The position numbers and the translations under genes are program-made. The notes under the pieces were generated by a model. The model made no database searches and was not told the origin of the DNA. It was given only the letters and a program-made list of their open reading frames with translations. A stretch of 33,329 nucleotides of DNA from JBEKEX01 sp050013615 (GTDB lineage Bacteria; Chloroflexota; Anaerolineae; Anaerolineales; Anaerolineaceae): positions 1 through 33,329 of the forward strand of contig JBEKEX010000035.1 in NCBI GenBank assembly GCA_050013615.1, in the 5' to 3' direction. Of this stretch, positions 22,343-29,664 are shown one piece after another; within the stretch, counting starts at the first letter, position 1, and every line of letters starts with the position of its first letter.

Positions 22343-22364
22343 AAGTTACCTGCGGAATTAAAGG

Positions 22365-23048
22365 TCAGCGTAGTCTTCTGAACAAATGCTGCACCGAGTT
22401 GCCGTGACTGTAAGCCAGATCGCGCTGGCGGAACACGTCCATGAAACAGTCCACGATCGATGGGTCGAACTGCGTACCCTTGTTGTGCTGCAGTTCGCTT
22501 ACCGCCTCGTCTACCGGCAGAACGGAACGATAGATGCGCCCATCCACCATGGCGCTGAAAGCGTCCACTACCGATAAAATGCGTGCACACAGCGGTATGG
22601 CCTCTCCTCCCAAGCCGTTCGGATAGCCGCGTCCATCGTAGCGCTCGTGATGCGCTTTGATAATATCAGCTGCCGGAGACAACCAGTCGATCTTGTTGAC
22701 AATCTCGGCGCCTGCGTCAGGATGGCGCCGCATGACTTGCCAATCTTCTGCCCGGAGCGCCTCGCGTTTTTGGAGGATTTCCTTGGGTACGATGATTTTT
22801 CCAATGTCATGCAGCATGCCGGCCCAAAAACAAAGCTGAACCTCTTCCTGCGGGCAGCCAAATGCATTCGCCAGCGACACGATCCGGTCCGCCGTCCGGT
22901 GACGGTGGTTGGCCATGCTGGGATCCATCACGTCCAACCGCTGAATGGTATCCATTACCACGTCGATGTATTGTGCTTCAGACACAGGCGCCTGAGACGC
23001 CACTCCCGATTCAACCAGCGCATTCTGCCCTAGGCTGTCGATGTACAT
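22365..23048 (-). CDS. HD-GYP domain protein (c-di-GMP phosphodiesterase-like)
   Basis: A 227-residue stand-alone HD-GYP protein. A short N-terminal segment (1-40) precedes the catalytic domain: NHRHRTADRIVSLA (48-60), the HD pair in MLHDIGKIIVPKEIL (78-92), RRHPDAGAEIV (107-117), and HHERYDGRGYPNGLGGEAIPL (133-153) with the GYP triad. These are the metal and c-di-GMP binding elements of the family. No receiver, PAS or membrane domain is attached, so it lacks an obvious sensory input. GCGGAGGG lies close before the ATG. It is divergent from the membrane protein/winged-helix module. Confidence 0.93.
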   Translation of the reverse strand: MYIDSLGQNALVESGVASQAPVSEAQYIDVVMDTIQRLDVMDPSMANHRHRTADRIVSLANAFGCPQEEVQLCFWAGMLHDIGKIIVPKEILQKREALRAEDWQVMRRHPDAGAEIVNKIDWLSPAADIIKAHHERYDGRGYPNGLGGEAIPLCARILSVVDAFSAMVDGRIYRSVLPVDEAVSELQHNKGTQFDPSIVDCFMDVFRQRDLAYSHGNSVQHLFRRLR

Positions 23049-23225
23049 GAAACCCTCCGCAATGAAAACGTTGGCTTGCTAGAAAGTCCAAATCTCGATC
23101 TTCGAGTCGATCCTCTTCCACCAAGAGCCTTAAGTTGCAAGAATAGCGCCAAACTGGCGTACGGGCGTTGTATTCTATGTCCTTTTCCGGGGAGCAATTG
23201 CGAGGCAGCCCAGTCGGCCAGCAAA

Positions 23226-23285
23226 GTTAATCAATAAAGTTAACATGATAAACTAGTTGACAATATAAACCAAATACGCGATACT
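23226..23285 (+). promoter_or_regulatory. Strong promoter with upstream inverted repeat
   Basis: A perfect TTGACA (23257-23262) and GATACT (23280-23285) are spaced by 17 bases, giving a start near 23292, 21 bases before the ATG. Just upstream, GTTAA (23226-23230) and TTAAC (23240-23244) form an inverted repeat with 9 bases between. AAAGTTAA also occurs twice at a 13-base step, so this is a possible regulator site. Confidence 0.65.
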
Positions 23286-23312
23286 GTGACCAGAACGAAA
23301 CGGAGGTGTGTC

Positions 23313-23978
23313 ATGGTGGATCAACTGAATGTCGATAAACTTATCCAACAAACTCGCCAGTATGAATTCGCAGATGGACTGCGAGATCTGCAACTTGGAC
23401 TTTATTTTGCCATCAGCGGTTTGACCTTTTGGCTGATCTTCGACCCGGGGTGGATGTCTTTCGTTTTCTCATTGATAAAAACCAACAGAGTGTGGGGAAT
23501 ATTGGTCAACTTCATCCCCATCATTCTGCCCCTGGCGGTCGTTCTGGGAATGCTGCCGATCATGAACTATCTGAGGCGCCGCTGGTTGTGGCGTGACAGC
23601 GGCATGATCAAAACACGTTGGGTGGTTCCCAAGGGCGTCAACATCCTTTCGGCTGTGATCCTGGTGGGAGTGATTATCCTGGGTGGACTGTTGCGGCACT
23701 TTGGTAAAGTGGACGATATGTTCCTGCTGCGCGTGTTGTGGACAGCGACCGGTTGGAGTTTCGGTTACACCTGTATCGGCGTCGGCCGGCATATTGGATT
23801 GAAACGATACATCTGGATGGGTGCCATCGGCGGCCTGGCGTCGACCATCGTCCTATTCCTGCCATTCGGTTTTGGTGAAACCACCATGGTGTTTTGGCTG
23901 ACCTGGGGCTTGATTCTCTCCATCAGCGGCGGCATAATCCTCCGCCGGGCCTTTCGTTCCGTACAGGAGAATTCCTGA
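23313..23978 (+). CDS. Six-helix membrane protein, partner of a winged-helix regulator
   Basis: A 221-residue integral membrane protein. After a polar N-terminus (VDQLNVDKLIQQTRQYEFADGLRDLQ) hydrophobic segments follow at about residues 30-48, 65-85, 108-128, 140-158, 168-185 and 190-208. No transporter or enzyme motif is recognised. The start at 23313 is set by CGGAGGTGTG seven bases upstream and a near-consensus promoter; a longer version from 23286 would begin before the predicted leader. Its stop overlaps the next start as TGATG, and the next gene is a winged-helix protein. This arrangement is typical of a regulator with the membrane protein it controls. Confidence 0.75.
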   Translation: MVDQLNVDKLIQQTRQYEFADGLRDLQLGLYFAISGLTFWLIFDPGWMSFVFSLIKTNRVWGILVNFIPIILPLAVVLGMLPIMNYLRRRWLWRDSGMIKTRWVVPKGVNILSAVILVGVIILGGLLRHFGKVDDMFLLRVLWTATGWSFGYTCIGVGRHIGLKRYIWMGAIGGLASTIVLFLPFGFGETTMVFWLTWGLILSISGGIILRRAFRSVQENS

Positions 23979-24298
23979 TGGCCGACGAGATCAAAGATAT
24001 CGCCCATTTCGACCGGTTGATCCACGAGCCTGCCCGGTTGGCGATCATGGCCGTGCTTTCGGCCTGCGAGAGCGCCGATTTTGCCTACCTGCTGAATGCC
24101 ACCAGCCTGAACAAAGGCAACCTGTCTGCCCAACTCAGCAAGCTCAAGGAAGGCGGCTACATTGCCATCGTCAAAGACCTGAAAGGCAACTATCCGCACA
24201 CCACCTGTTCGCTCACCAAAACAGGGAAACAGGCGTTCACCGCCTATCGGAAACAATACCTGGCCCTGGCGAAGCAGTTGGGCAATCTGGAACACTGA
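23978..24298 (+). CDS. Winged-helix DNA-binding protein (MarR/ArsR-like)
   Basis: A 106-residue single-domain winged-helix protein. Core: HEPARLAIMAVLSACESADFAYLLNATSLNKGNLSAQLSKLKEGGYIAIVKDLKGNYPHTTCSLTKTGKQAF. The recognition helix is NKGNLSAQLSKL, with a beta wing (KGNYPHTTCSLT) after it. The start at 23978 shares its A with the upstream stop (TGATG) and follows CAGGAG by 8 bases; it supersedes an in-frame ATG at 23894 lying inside the membrane protein gene. It probably regulates its own operon, whose promoter carries an inverted repeat. Confidence 0.85.
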   Translation: MADEIKDIAHFDRLIHEPARLAIMAVLSACESADFAYLLNATSLNKGNLSAQLSKLKEGGYIAIVKDLKGNYPHTTCSLTKTGKQAFTAYRKQYLALAKQLGNLEH

Positions 24299-24321
24299 AA
24301 GGGGCACAAACCCATCATCAG

Positions 24322-24353
24322 CCCCAGCATGTGGGCATGCTGGGGTAATTTGT
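24322..24353 (+). terminator. Hairpin after the winged-helix gene
   Basis: A perfect 10-bp stem CCCCAGCATG / CATGCTGGGG (24322-24331 with 24336-24345) with loop TGGG follows the stop by 23 bases. The T-run behind it is poor (TAATTTGT), so termination may be partial. Confidence 0.55.
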
Positions 24354-24373
24354 CTGAACAATGCCCTTTTTCC

Positions 24374-24402
24374 TTGACTTTTTTTCGAAATAGTGATAAA
24401 AA
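24374..24402 (+). promoter_or_regulatory. Promoter of the pyr operon
   Basis: TTGACT (24374-24379) and TAAAAA (24397-24402) are separated by exactly 17 bases. The predicted +1 near 24409 precedes the palindrome TACCGGCCGGTA (24416-24427), which lies just before the pyrC ATG at 24431 where a Shine-Dalgarno would be expected. Confidence 0.6.
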
Positions 24403-24430
24403 CAGAAAGTTTAGCTACCGGCCGGTACCG

Positions 24431-25346
24431 ATGTCAAGTTCCGAACTCCTCAAACTCCCCGGGTTATGTGACCCCCACGTTCACCTGCGTGTTCCAGGCG
24501 GTGAGCACAAAGAGGATTTCCATTCCGGCACCGCGGCGGCATTGGCAGGCGGTTTCACCACCATCCTCGCCATGCCCAACACCCAATAAAATCTACATGG
24601 ATCAAACCTTCGGCCCGCTGCGCACCACCGAGTTGAAGGATCTGGAAGCCTGCTTCCAAAACTGGCAGAGCGACCAGCCCATCGCCATGCACGCCGAAGG
24701 GCGCTCGGTCGCCGCCGGCATCGGCCTGGCCGCCACCTTCCACAAACACGTGCATTTCTGCCACATCAGCCGCAAAGAGGAGATCGAGTTGATCGCCGCT
24801 GCCAAGGCGCAGGGGCTGCCGGTCACCTGCGAGGTGACCCCGCACCATCTCTTCCTCAGCCAGGAAGACTTACCGCGCCTGGGAGCCTTGGGCGACATGC
24901 GCCCCACTCTGGCCACGCCAGAAGATGTGGCAGCCCTCTGGCAGCACATCAACACCACCATCGATTGCATCGCCACCGACCATGCCCCACACACTCTGGA
25001 GGAAAAGCAATCCGCCACCCCCCCGCCCGGTGTCCCCGGCCTCGAGACATCACTGGCGCTGATGCTGACCGCCGTTCACCAGGGACGCCTGACGCAGAAG
25101 CGGCTGGTGGAGCTGATGGCCGCCAACCCGCGCCGCATCTACCACCTGCCCACCCAGCCTGGGACGTGGATCGAGGTGGACGCCGAAACCGAATATGAGA
25201 TCGATGACCGGCAGTTGTTCACCAAATGCCACTGGACACCTTTCAAAGGTATCAAGGTATTTGGCAAGGTCCACCGCGTTTTCCTACGCGGTGTGGAAGT
25301 ATTCTCCAATGGAGAGATAAAGAGTCTGTCATTAAAAGCCCGCTGA
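24431..25346 (+). pseudogene. pyrC: Dihydroorotase with internal deletion and frame change
   Basis: The gene for the third step of UMP synthesis (carbamoyl aspartate to dihydroorotate), of the type found in animal CAD. The first part encodes LPGLCDPHVHLRVPGGEHKEDF and FTTILAMPNT, then hits TAA at 24587-24589. The rest continues in another frame from KIYMDQTF at about 24591. Between AMPNT and GLKLYLNETF, CAD-like enzymes have about 49 residues, and these are missing here. Metal ligands on both sides survive: HVH, the carbamylated Lys in KIY, MHAEG, FCHIS and ATDHAPHT. A 1-base error cannot explain the loss, so this is a deletion of roughly 145-150 bp or an assembly gap. No Shine-Dalgarno precedes the ATG. 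Confidence 0.85.
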
Positions 25347-25363
25347 TGCGGGCTTTATTTTTG
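25335..25363 (+). terminator. Terminator hairpin enclosing the pyrC stop codon
   Basis: AAAGCCCGC (25335-25343) pairs perfectly with GCGGGCTTT (25348-25356) around loop TGAT, followed by ATTTTTG. The pyrC stop TGA (25344-25346) is in the loop. The hairpin sits 22 bases before pyrB, so it could act as an attenuator inside the operon. Confidence 0.85.
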
Positions 25364-25385
25364 TATAAAGAGAAAAGGAGTAAAA

Positions 25386-26387
25386 ATGACTCATATCGAC
25401 AACAAAATTCCAAGACTGTTCGACCTGGAAAAAATTGAAAAGAAACCCACCTTCAGCAATGGGCTGGCCGGCAAAGATATCCTCTCGGTCGACCAGTTCG
25501 ACCGCGACCTGCTCGGCTATATCTTCCAACGCGCCGATGAGATGCGCGAGCTGGTCGAAAAAGTGGGTGCCTGCGACCTGCTGCATGGCGCCATCCTCAC
25601 CTGTCTGTTCTACGAGCCCAGCACCCGCACCAGTGCTTCCTTCATCGCCGCCATGGAACGGCTGGGCGGCGCGGTCATCCCCATCACCCAGGGCGTACAG
25701 TTCAGCTCGGTCGCCAAGGGCGAAAGCCTGCCCGATACCATCCGCACCCTACAGCAGTACTCTGACGTGATTGTGCTGCGTCACCCAGAGATTGGCTCGG
25801 CCAAGTTGGCCGCCGAAGCTGCCAGCGTGCCGGTGATCAACGCCGGTGACGGCGCCGGTGAGCACCCCACCCAGGCTCTGCTGGATTTGTTCACCATCCA
25901 GGAGGAGCTGGGACAGATCGATGGCTTGAAAATCACCATGGTGGGCGACCTGCGCTTCGGCCGCACCGTCCATTCACTGACCAAGCTGCTGCTGAACTAC
26001 GACGTCAGCCTGCGCTTCGTTTCACCCGATATCCTGCGCCTGCCCCTCTCCATCACCAACCACGTCATCGACCGCAAGGTCGAGATGCGCGAGACCAACA
26101 ACCTGGCCGAGGTGATCGAGCATTGCGACGTACTGTACGTCACCCGTGTGCAGAAAGAGCGTTTCACCGATATAACACAATATGAAGAAGTCAAAAACTT
26201 GTACGAGATCACACCGGAGCTGATGAAAAAAGCCAAGGAGAAGATGGTGGTGATGCATCCCCTGCCGCGCATCGGCGAGATCAGCACGGATGTAGACAAG
26301 GACCCGCGCGCCGCCTACTTCCGCCAGGTCAAGAACGGCATGTATATCCGCATGGCCTTGCTGGCCGCGGTGTTGGGAAAAGCATAA
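25386..26387 (+). CDS. pyrB: Aspartate carbamoyltransferase catalytic chain
   Basis: A 333-residue cytosolic transcarbamoylase joining carbamoyl phosphate and aspartate. The carbamoyl phosphate loop is YEPSTRTSASF (76-86), the SVAKGES loop follows with the conserved Lys, then the GAGEHPTQALLD segment. The aspartate domain has VGDLRFGRTVHSL, DVLYVTRVQKERF and HPLPRIGEI, the last two diagnostic of aspartate rather than ornithine specificity. A roughly 30-residue N-terminal extension precedes the usual start of the fold. AGGAG precedes the ATG by 7 bases. No regulatory chain gene (pyrI) is seen. Confidence 0.95.
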   Translation: MTHIDNKIPRLFDLEKIEKKPTFSNGLAGKDILSVDQFDRDLLGYIFQRADEMRELVEKVGACDLLHGAILTCLFYEPSTRTSASFIAAMERLGGAVIPITQGVQFSSVAKGESLPDTIRTLQQYSDVIVLRHPEIGSAKLAAEAASVPVINAGDGAGEHPTQALLDLFTIQEELGQIDGLKITMVGDLRFGRTVHSLTKLLLNYDVSLRFVSPDILRLPLSITNHVIDRKVEMRETNNLAEVIEHCDVLYVTRVQKERFTDITQYEEVKNLYEITPELMKKAKEKMVVMHPLPRIGEISTDVDKDPRAAYFRQVKNGMYIRMALLAAVLGKA

Positions 26388-26398
26388 AGGAAAATGTG

Positions 26399-26492
26399 GT
26401 CATTGCGAGCCCCTGTAATTGGAGCGAAGCAATCTCAAATCAGTTTGGAGATTGCCACGCGCCGGAAAAAGCATCCGGTGTTCGCAATGACA
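26399..26492. repeat. TCATTGCGAG-type palindromic repeat element
   Basis: A 94-base imperfect palindrome. The ends GTCATTGCGA (26399-26408) and TCGCAATGAC (26482-26491) pair, and the inner GCAATCTC (26429-26436) pairs with GAGATTGC (26448-26455). GGAGCGAAGCAATCTC is the characteristic core of a mobile repeat family I know from many bacterial genomes. It is non-coding and lies in the 164-base gap between pyrB and pyrFE. It would fold into a cruciform or a long RNA stem. No other copy was found in this window. Confidence 0.75.
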
Positions 26493-26551
26493 GGTGCCCG
26501 TTATGATATCGCTTCATTGCAAGAAAATAATTCTTCTCAATAAGGAGCCAT

Positions 26552-27982
26552 ATGAGCAGCTTTCTGGATAAATTAACCACCGCTATCCGGCGCAACGACA
26601 GCCTCCTTTGCCTGGGGCTGGACCCCGAGGTCGGCAAGTTCCCTGCCGAGTTGCTGCCAGGCGCCTCGGAAGAAGAGCGTTTGGTAGCCTGGTGCACCAG
26701 GTTGATCGAGCAGACCTCCGCTTTCATCTGCTGCGTCAAACCCAACATCGCCTTCTTCGAGCAGTATGGGCTGGCCGGCCTGAACGCTTTGAAGCGCATC
26801 CTGGCCGCCGTGCCTGAGGACATCCCGGTGTTACTGGATGCCAAGCGCGGCGACATCGGCAGCACCGCCGCGGCGTATGCCAAGGCCTGCTTCGAGTTCT
26901 GGGGCGCTGATGCCGTGACGCACAGCCCTTACCTGGGCAAGGACAGCATCGAGCCCTTCCTTGCCTACCCGGGCAAAACGGTCTTTGTGCTGTGCCAGAC
27001 CTCCAACCCATCGGCCGGCGAGATCCAGGGCCACGGCGAGGAGCCCCTCTTCCAGCACGTGGCTCGCACGGCGCAGACCTGGGGCAGCCCCGAACAGATC
27101 GCCTTTGTGGTCGGCGCCACCTGGCCTCAATCGCTGGCGGCTGTACGCGCCATTGCCCCGCAGAACTGGATCCTGGCGCCCGGCATTGGTGCACAGGGCG
27201 GCGACCTGGCTGCCTCCCTGCAGGCCGGACTGCGTCCCGATGGCCTGGGCATGATCATCCCGGTCTCGCGCGCTGTCATTTTCGCCGCCAACCCTAAGAT
27301 AGCCGCACATGATTTGCGCGACCAGATCAACACCGTCTGCAAGGATGTGCTGTCGCACCACAAGCCCGCCACGAGCTCAGCGCACACCGATCTCATCCTG
27401 GCGCTGCATGACGCCGAATGCGTCAAGTTTGGCAATTTCACCCTAGCCTCCGGCAAGCAATCGCCGATCTACGTCGACCTGCGCCGAGTGATCTCCTACC
27501 CCAACCTGTTCGAGCAGGTCATCGCCGCCTATGCCGGCCAGGTCCAATCATTGAGCTATGACCGCCTGGCTGCCGTGCCTTATGCGGCACTGCCCGCCGC
27601 GGCGGGCCTGGCGCGCCGCTTGAAACAGCCGCTCATCTACCCACGCAAGGAAGTCAAGACGCACGGCACAGGGCAGGCCATCGAGGGTGCTTTCCTCCCC
27701 GGCCAGGTCGCCTTGGTTATCGAGGACGTGGTCACTACCGGCGGCAGCATCCTCACCGCCATCCAGACACTTAAAGAAGCTCAATTGGTGGTCAAAGACG
27801 TGGTAGTATTGGTGGATCGTTTGCAGGGCGGCCGGCAGGCCTTGGCTGCCGAAGGGTTGCAACTCCATGCGGTGCTCACCATCGATGAGATCGTGAATAC
27901 CCTGTATGCAGATAAACGCATTAGTGAAGAGATGTACAAAACCGTGAAAGTTTACCTGGAAGAAAGCCATGCCAGTGCCTGA
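26552..27982 (+). CDS. pyrFE: Orotidine-5'-phosphate decarboxylase / orotate phosphoribosyltransferase fusion
   Basis: A 476-residue bifunctional enzyme for the last two steps to UMP. Residues 1-270 are an OMP decarboxylase of the longer (type 2) branch, with CLGLDPEVGKFP, VKPNIAFFEQYG and the catalytic LLDAKRGDIGST (D96, K98, D101). Residues 285-476 are orotate phosphoribosyltransferase: FTLASGKQSPIYVDLR, YPRKEVKTHGTG and the PRPP-binding VIEDVVTTGGS (391-399 for EDVVTTGGS). The order PyrF-PyrE is opposite to animal UMP synthase (E then F). AAGGAG precedes the ATG. The end overlaps pyrD by 14 bases. Confidence 0.95.
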   Translation: MSSFLDKLTTAIRRNDSLLCLGLDPEVGKFPAELLPGASEEERLVAWCTRLIEQTSAFICCVKPNIAFFEQYGLAGLNALKRILAAVPEDIPVLLDAKRGDIGSTAAAYAKACFEFWGADAVTHSPYLGKDSIEPFLAYPGKTVFVLCQTSNPSAGEIQGHGEEPLFQHVARTAQTWGSPEQIAFVVGATWPQSLAAVRAIAPQNWILAPGIGAQGGDLAASLQAGLRPDGLGMIIPVSRAVIFAANPKIAAHDLRDQINTVCKDVLSHHKPATSSAHTDLILALHDAECVKFGNFTLASGKQSPIYVDLRRVISYPNLFEQVIAAYAGQVQSLSYDRLAAVPYAALPAAAGLARRLKQPLIYPRKEVKTHGTGQAIEGAFLPGQVALVIEDVVTTGGSILTAIQTLKEAQLVVKDVVVLVDRLQGGRQALAAEGLQLHAVLTIDEIVNTLYADKRISEEMYKTVKVYLEESHASA

Positions 27983-28898
27983 TCTGACCTGTGACCTGTT
28001 GGGGCTGCGGCTCAAGAACCCCATCGTGCTGGCGTCGGGTGTCATTGGCACCAGCGCCACGCTGTTGCTACGCGCCGCAGAAGCCGGTGCAGGGGCAGTG
28101 ACGGCCAAGAGCTGCTCCTTTTCGCCGCGTGAGGGCCATCCCAACCCTGTGACGCTGGACTGGGGTCACGGGGTGATCAACGCCATCGGCTTGAGCAACC
28201 CCGGTGCCGGCATAGAAGTGCATCTGCTGACAGAAGCACGCCGCCTGCTGGACCCGGTGGGCGTGCCGTTGATCGCCAGCATCTTTGGCGCCACAGTGGA
28301 AGAGTTTGGCAAGGTGGCTGGGATCATCTCCCGTGCCGAGCCGCATCTGATCGAGGTCAATATTTCCTGCCCCAACGTAGGTGACGAGTTCGGCGCCCCC
28401 TTCGGCGCCACTTGCGAAAGCGCCGCGGCGGTGACCGCCGCAGTGAAAGCTGCCACGTCCATCCCCATCACCGTCAAACTGGCACCCAATGTGCCTTCCA
28501 TCGGCCGCATCGCGGCCGCCGTGGTGGAAGCCGGGGCGGATGCCATCACCGCCATCAACACCATGCCGGGCATGGTCATCGACGCCCGAGCCCACAAAGC
28601 GGTACTTTCCAACCGTATTGGCGGCATCTCCGGCCCGGCGCTCAAGCCCATTGCCCTGCGCTGCGTCTCCGAGATCGCCCGTGCCGTCAAAGTGCCCATC
28701 ATTGGCATTGGCGGTGTGAGCAACGGCGTGGACGCGGCCGAGATGCTCATGGCGGGCGCTACCGCCGTGGGCGTAGGCAGCGCCGTATGGTACCGCGGTG
28801 TGGACGCCCTGGGCGCCATCGCCGCCGAATTGGAAACTTTCATGGCCTCCGAAGGTTATGCGGATCTGCGCGCCTTGCGCGGGTTGGCAAACCGTTGA
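27969..28898 (+). CDS. pyrD: Dihydroorotate dehydrogenase, class 1B catalytic subunit
   Basis: A 309-residue cytosolic FMN enzyme oxidising dihydroorotate to orotate. Features: LRLKNPIVLASGVIGTSATL near the N-terminus, AKSCSFSPREGHPNP, NAIGLSNPG, and NISCPNVGDEFGAPFG in which C134 is the class 1 catalytic base. The FMN phosphate region has GIGGVSNGVDAAEMLMAGATAVGVGSA. The catalytic Cys (rather than Ser) and a pyrK gene next door fix class 1B, which passes electrons to NAD+. The ATG lies 14 bases inside pyrFE, indicating coupling. Confidence 0.95.
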   Translation: MPVPDLTCDLLGLRLKNPIVLASGVIGTSATLLLRAAEAGAGAVTAKSCSFSPREGHPNPVTLDWGHGVINAIGLSNPGAGIEVHLLTEARRLLDPVGVPLIASIFGATVEEFGKVAGIISRAEPHLIEVNISCPNVGDEFGAPFGATCESAAAVTAAVKAATSIPITVKLAPNVPSIGRIAAAVVEAGADAITAINTMPGMVIDARAHKAVLSNRIGGISGPALKPIALRCVSEIARAVKVPIIGIGGVSNGVDAAEMLMAGATAVGVGSAVWYRGVDALGAIAAELETFMASEGYADLRALRGLANR

Positions 28899-28912
28899 AC
28901 GTAAAGGTATCT

Positions 28913-29659
28913 ATGGCAACACAATTACACCAGGCATTCACCGTCACCGCCGTCCATCAGGATAATTACCGCACCAAGACCCTCTTCCTGGAACCTTCCT
29001 TACCGGCTCAACCCGGGCAGTTCGTCATGGCCTGGCTGCCGGGCGTGGGCGAAAAGCCCTTCAGTCTGTCCGGCAGCGATCCCCTGGCGCTCACCGTCGT
29101 CGCCGTCGGGCCGGTGAGTGAGGCTATCCTCCGCCTGCGCCGCGGCAAACGTCTCTGGCTGCGCGGCCCCCTGGGGCGCGGCTTTGAGCCGCAGGGTGAA
29201 CGGCTGCTGCTGGTCGCCGGCGGCTACGGGGCCGCCCCTCTGCGCTTTCTGGCCGAGGTCGCCCGCACCCAAGGCAAAACGGTCGAGGTGTGCCTGGGCG
29301 CAAGCACCGCCGTCGATTTAACATTGATGAATGAATTCGAAAAGCTGGGCTGTGAAGTGCACTTGGCGACCGAGGACGGCTCGCAAGGTGCGGCTGGCCT
29401 GGTGACGGAGACTGCCCGGTTGGCCATCCAAGACCATCGGCCTGACGGCCTATACGCCTGCGGCCCGGTGAAAATGTTGGAAGCGGTGGAGATTTTGGCC
29501 GAACAGAATCACCTGCCCTGCCAGTTGAGTTGGGAGGCGCACATGCGCTGCGGCATGGGGGTATGTGGGAGCTGCGAATTGGAGCGTCAAGGCCATGGAA
29601 CCGGCTGGCTCACCTGCCTGGATGGCCCGGTGGAACGCAAGCTCCAAGCTGCTGCTTAG
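28913..29659 (+). CDS. pyrK: Dihydroorotate dehydrogenase electron-transfer subunit
   Basis: A 248-residue flavoprotein/iron-sulphur subunit partnering PyrD. The FAD domain holds PGQFVMAWLPGVGEKPFSLS, and the NAD domain holds LLLVAGGYGAAPLRFLAE and GLYACGPVKMLE. The C-terminal [2Fe-2S] ligands are C213, C218, C221 and C235 (MRCGMGVCGSC ... WLTC). The ATG at 28913 follows the pyrD stop by 14 bases with a weak AAAGG. A TTG at 28895, overlapping the pyrD stop, is an alternative start. It is the last gene of the pyr operon; no terminator is evident in the 5 bases before the convergent gene. Confidence 0.94.
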   Translation: MATQLHQAFTVTAVHQDNYRTKTLFLEPSLPAQPGQFVMAWLPGVGEKPFSLSGSDPLALTVVAVGPVSEAILRLRRGKRLWLRGPLGRGFEPQGERLLLVAGGYGAAPLRFLAEVARTQGKTVEVCLGASTAVDLTLMNEFEKLGCEVHLATEDGSQGAAGLVTETARLAIQDHRPDGLYACGPVKMLEAVEILAEQNHLPCQLSWEAHMRCGMGVCGSCELERQGHGTGWLTCLDGPVERKLQAAA

Positions 29660-29664
29660 CTGGT

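Noticed and set aside
24416..24427. TACCGGCCGGTA palindrome before pyrC, considered as a PyrR-type control element
   Set aside because: It is a short 12-base palindrome without the anti-antiterminator/terminator layout of PyrR sites. It is noted in the promoter entry only.
26440..26883. Minus-strand frame of 147 codons across the repeat and the start of pyrFE
   Set aside because: It runs through a non-coding palindromic repeat and the antisense of a conserved enzyme, and has no ribosome binding site.
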